Shown piece by piece: positions 19,598-21,199 of a stretch of 21,199 nt of DNA. The notes below the pieces were generated by a model that saw nothing but the letters and a program-made list of their open reading frames with translations, did no database searches and was not told the DNA's origin. Source of the stretch: a virus; IMG/VR virus record IMGVR_UViG_3300027973_001265, positions 1 through 21,199 of that record; one strand, given 5' to 3'. Position numbers and translations under genes: made by a program. The first letter of the stretch is position 1. The number at the start of each line of letters is the position of its first letter.

Positions 19598-19670
19598 TAT
19601 CTCCAACGGAATTTGAATCCGTGTTGCTGCCGTGAAAGGGCAGAGTCCTAGGCCACTAGACGATGGAGAC
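19598..19670 (-). tRNA. tRNA-Glu (TTC)
   Basis: The minus strand folds into a cloverleaf with acceptor GTCTCCA/TGGAGAT (first pair G-U), anticodon stem CTGCC/GGCAG around CTTTCAC with anticodon TTC at 19634-19636, and T stem ACGGA/TCCGT with loop TTCAAAT. Discriminator A, no CCA. It reads GAA. Confidence 0.93.
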
Positions 19671-19671
19671 T

Positions 19672-19745
19672 TGGAGCGGATGATGAGAATCGAACTCACC
19701 CCTTCTGCTTGGAAGGCAGAGGCACTACCAATATGCAACATCCGC
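19672..19745 (-). tRNA. tRNA-Gly (TCC) with encoded CCA
   Basis: On the minus strand GCGGATG pairs with CATCCGC, the anticodon stem TCTGC/GCAGA encloses CTTCCAA (anticodon TCC), and the T stem GTGAG/CTCAT encloses TTCGATT. After the discriminator T come CCA bases (19672-19674), so this tRNA alone of the five encodes its 3' CCA. One base separates it from tRNA-Glu. Confidence 0.93.
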
Positions 19746-19749
19746 ATCG

Positions 19750-19824
19750 TACACCAGGTAGGACTTGAACCTACGAATAGCCGAATTATGAGTTCGGTGC
19801 CTTAACCAACTTGGCTACTGGTGC
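19750..19824 (-). tRNA. tRNA-Met (CAT), elongator or Ile2-type
   Basis: The minus strand folds into a cloverleaf with acceptor GCACCAG/CTGGTGT and anticodon stem CCGAA/TTCGG around CTCATAA, giving CAT at 19788-19790. The T stem GTAGG/CCTAC closes TTCAAGT. Discriminator A, no CCA. A paired first acceptor position excludes initiator tRNA. If the C34 is modified to lysidine it would read the Ile codon ATA instead. Confidence 0.9.
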
Positions 19825-19830
19825 TAGTCC

Positions 19831-19974
19831 TTATTTAATCAGTAAGCCAAAAAATGTACCAAGCAAAAAACATAAAATTCCAACAGTAGAGTAGTAGTAT
19901 GTTTTCATATGTTCTTTAATAATATGATTCTTTATTTCTTTTGATATGCTATCTAGTTCGTTACGATCTACCAA
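19831..19974 (-). CDS. Small single-span membrane protein
   Basis: A TTG start at 19972-19974 (AGGAG eight bases upstream on the minus strand) gives 47 residues: a polar helix (VDRNELDSISKEIKNHIIKE) followed by a single hydrophobic span (VGILCFLLGTFFGLLI). No family is recognised. It follows the Lys-rich micro-protein and precedes the tRNA genes. Confidence 0.6.
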   Translation of the reverse strand: MVDRNELDSISKEIKNHIIKEHMKTYYYSTVGILCFLLGTFFGLLIK

Positions 19975-19985
19975 TTATTTATCTC

Positions 19986-20153
19986 CTAAATATTTTGAGA
20001 TGCTTGGAAAATGGATTGACCAATAATTTCTGACCTTAGCGCAGCCTGCTGTCTTTCAAATTTAGATAGAGATGGCTTTGCTTTAACTCTTTTTTTGTTT
20101 TTGTTTGCTCTTTTAATCTTATGCTGAGATACTTTGTTGTTAGACTTTTTCAC
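19986..20153 (-). CDS. Lysine-rich micro-protein of 55 residues
   Basis: A GTG at 20151-20153 overlaps the stop of the upstream gene (GTGA), with AAGGGG a few bases ahead. The protein is very basic at first (KIKRANKNKKRVKAK) and then has an amphipathic stretch (FERQQAALRSEIIGQSIF). It could bind nucleic acid, but no family is recognised. Confidence 0.6.
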   Translation of the reverse strand: MKKSNNKVSQHKIKRANKNKKRVKAKPSLSKFERQQAALRSEIIGQSIFQASQNI

Positions 20154-20287
20154 TTTGCCCCTTGGTTTTCTGCTACATTGTCACAAGGACAGATGATTGA
20201 CTCTGGAAGTTCGTGAACCTTTGTTACGATTGTAATCGTAGTTTCACATTCGCTGCACTTATAGATCTTCTTAATTTGTTTGCTCAT
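20150..20287 (-). CDS. Zinc-ribbon micro-protein of 45 residues
   Basis: The ATG at 20285-20287 opens 45 codons with CSEC (Cys11, Cys14) and CPC (Cys33, Cys35) as a probable zinc ribbon: YKCSECETTITIV and ESIICPCDN. The -10 box lies six bases before the ATG, so its mRNA should be leaderless. It heads the chain of micro-proteins that ends in the tRNA array. Confidence 0.65.
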   Translation of the reverse strand: MSKQIKKIYKCSECETTITIVTKVHELPESIICPCDNVAENQGAK

Positions 20288-20293
20288 GTATTA

Positions 20294-20322
20294 ATCATAC
20301 CATATTGAAGTTTATGTGTCAA
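20294..20322 (-). promoter_or_regulatory. Consensus-like leaderless promoter overlapping a stop codon
   Basis: On the minus strand TTGACA (20317-20322) and TATGAT (20294-20299) are 17 bases apart, with TGG before the -10. The ATG at 20287 begins at the expected +1. TGA inside TTGACA is the stop codon of the HAD gene, so promoter and stop share bases. Confidence 0.75.
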
Positions 20323-20786
20323 GACTTGTTTCCGTCCCATGTTCCGATCTTGGTAGTAGGAATACCATGGTCTTCCCAAAGCCTGATAACATTTGGGTTA
20401 TCATCTACGGCATGAAGAACATTCCAGTGCCTATTAATTTCAATTAATATATCTTTTTTTACTTCATAGTCTGGCCTGTTGTCATCATCTTTACGCATAT
20501 ACAATGCATGATGCCCAATATCATTTTTAGCAAGCCACTGAGAGGTTAGTCCACGCCATTTTTCTTTTCTTGATGTAACAACTATTATATGCCTTTGATC
20601 AAAGAAAGCCTGATTTAACATTTCAACTACCTCAAAATTTGGCAGGGCATCTATAGAAGCCTCATGAAAGGCTTCGTAGTCCCTATTAGAGCCACGAACA
20701 TGGTGCAGGTAGGGATCTACATTAGCAAGAGTTCCATCTACATCAAAGATGATTGCTGGAGTTGTAGGCTTAGTTTTGATCAACAT
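20319..20786 (-). CDS. HAD-family phosphatase, polynucleotide 3'-phosphatase type
   Basis: The 155-residue protein is a HAD phosphatase: motif I FDVDGTL (Asp15, Asp17), motif II VVTSRK (Thr71), Lys110 in YEVKKDIL, and motif IV VDDNPNV (Asp128, Asp129). The layout resembles the phosphatase domain of T4 polynucleotide kinase. No kinase P-loop is present. It would remove phosphate from nucleotide ends or a small substrate. It overlaps the micro-protein upstream, and its stop lies in the next promoter. It probably helps repair cut tRNA or DNA ends; this is inference. Confidence 0.82.
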   Translation of the reverse strand: MLIKTKPTTPAIIFDVDGTLANVDPYLHHVRGSNRDYEAFHEASIDALPNFEVVEMLNQAFFDQRHIIVVTSRKEKWRGLTSQWLAKNDIGHHALYMRKDDDNRPDYEVKKDILIEINRHWNVLHAVDDNPNVIRLWEDHGIPTTKIGTWDGNKS

Positions 20787-20859
20787 GATATGTCATAACA
20801 AAATAGCACACGGCATACCCTACTAGGAATGCTGGAACTAAAAAGAAAATGTTAATCAT
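20770..20859 (-). CDS. Membrane micro-protein of 29 residues
   Basis: The ATG (20857-20859) overlaps the upstream stop (ATGA), and the frame runs 29 residues: MINIFFLVPAFLVGYAVCYF then VMTYHVDQN. It is one hydrophobic span. Its end overlaps the HAD gene start by 17 bases. Coupled start and end support translation, but such short genes are uncertain. Confidence 0.5.
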   Translation of the reverse strand: MINIFFLVPAFLVGYAVCYFVMTYHVDQN

Positions 20860-21029
20860 TCAAAGTCCACCTGTCTTTCAAATAAGTTAGTCATATAGTT
20901 GTCTTCTCCCCTTGCAATATTAGCAGCAGTAATACGCATACCTAAAGCATTAGTTACTGATGGCTCAATAGGTAAGGCTTCAATAGCCCTTGCAATCTCT
21001 TCTCGTAATATCATTTCTTCTATACTCAT
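20856..21029 (-). CDS. Hypothetical protein of 57 residues
   Basis: The ATG (21027-21029) lies six bases after the -10, so the mRNA is probably leaderless. The product has an acidic helix (SIEEMILREEIARAIEALP) and a GMRITAANIARGED segment. No family is recognised. It leads the minus-strand operon that includes the membrane micro-protein and the HAD phosphatase. Confidence 0.6.
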   Translation of the reverse strand: MSIEEMILREEIARAIEALPIEPSVTNALGMRITAANIARGEDNYMTNLFERQVDFE

Positions 21030-21035
21030 ACTTTA

Positions 21036-21064
21036 AGTATACACCAGCCCCGACTGAATGTCAA
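21036..21064 (-). promoter_or_regulatory. Sigma-70 promoter for leaderless minus-strand operon
   Basis: TTGACA (21059-21064) and TATACT (21036-21041) are 17 bases apart. The ATG at 21029 sits on the expected +1. ATACTT-T-AAGTAT (21028-21040) is a perfect inverted repeat covering the -10 and start. Confidence 0.78.
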
Positions 21065-21070
21065 ATACTG

Positions 21071-21079
21071 TGATATAAT
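21071..21079 (+). promoter_or_regulatory. Extended -10 promoter for leaderless plus-strand gene
   Basis: TGA-TATAAT (21071-21079) is six bases before the ATG at 21086, so the RNA should begin at the start codon. No good -35 is seen. It is back to back with the minus-strand promoter at 21036-21064. Confidence 0.6.
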
Positions 21080-21085
21080 AATCTC

Positions 21086-21199
21086 ATGGTAGCACCAAGA
21101 GGAATATTCGGAGCAGGAACAGTAACAGGCTCAGGTAACATTAATGGCAGCGCAGGAACAGTATATTCAGTAGATCTAACAGCAACTGGAGGAACTTTT
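21086..21199 (+). CDS. Partial glycine-rich protein, possibly structural
   Basis: An open frame from the ATG runs to the window end (38 codons). The sequence is rich in Gly, Thr and Ala: VAPRGIFGAGTVTGSGNI and SAGTVYSVDLTATGGTF. This composition is common in phage tail-fibre or other appendage proteins, but so short a piece cannot be placed. The transcript is predicted leaderless. Confidence 0.55.
   Translation, partial: MVAPRGIFGAGTVTGSGNINGSAGTVYSVDLTATGGTF

Noticed and set aside
1-21199. CRISPR array, insertion sequence, integrase or attachment site
   Set aside because: No direct repeats with regular spacers, no transposase or recombinase motifs, and no att-like tRNA end duplication could be found by eye.

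Overview
This window looks like part of the genome of a tailed bacteriophage that infects an AT-rich actinobacterium, plausibly an aquatic one. Phage origin is suggested by very dense packing (ATGA and TAATG overlaps), many tiny genes, two holin-like membrane proteins, a CHAP endolysin, a multidomain head-associated-type protein, an HNH nuclease, a staphylococcal-type nuclease and several tRNA genes. The actinobacterial host is inferred from a WhiB-type iron-sulfur regulator, a small zinc-ribbon protein of the actinobacterial DUF7455 type, and apparently leaderless transcripts. No integrase, transposase or CRISPR array is visible, and both ends of the window cut genes.

Layout. 1-691: three small membrane proteins. 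708-2423: a consensus-like promoter, a proteasome/HslV-like Ntn hydrolase, a small acidic protein and a secreted subtilase. 2459-2531: tRNA-Asn. 2581-8183: a tight cluster of two related proteins of unknown function, three Fe(II)/2-oxoglutarate-type oxygenases, a glycosyltransferase-like protein and a NodU-type carbamoyltransferase. 8221-9930: endolysin, DUF2061 membrane protein, a micro-protein, an FmdB zinc ribbon and a double zinc-ribbon-like protein. 10023-13930: a DUF7455-type protein, sulfotransferase, Asp/Asn beta-hydroxylase-like protein, APS kinase/nucleotidyltransferase fusion, a second DUF2061 protein, a nuclease and hypotheticals. 13971-17391: WhiB, a flavin-dependent halogenase and small membrane or zinc-binding proteins. 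17392-18396: hsp20 with a candidate RNA thermometer, flanked by two candidate structured RNAs, then an HNH nuclease. 18404-19518: the head-type protein and a micro-protein. On the minus strand, 21029 down to 19521 holds a chain of micro-proteins, a HAD phosphatase and four tRNAs (Met, Gly, Glu, Arg). A new plus-strand gene starts at 21086.

The most striking content is an unusually rich set of tailoring enzymes: four oxygenase-type proteins, a halogenase, an O-carbamoyltransferase, a sulfotransferase next to a kinase that could supply its donor PAPS, and a glycosyltransferase. Together they could decorate a glycan, peptide, small molecule or DNA base. The substrate cannot be told from sequence. 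At the regulatory level several genes have a -10 box exactly six bases before the ATG, which predicts leaderless mRNAs, and several promoters share bases with the stop codon of the gene before them.
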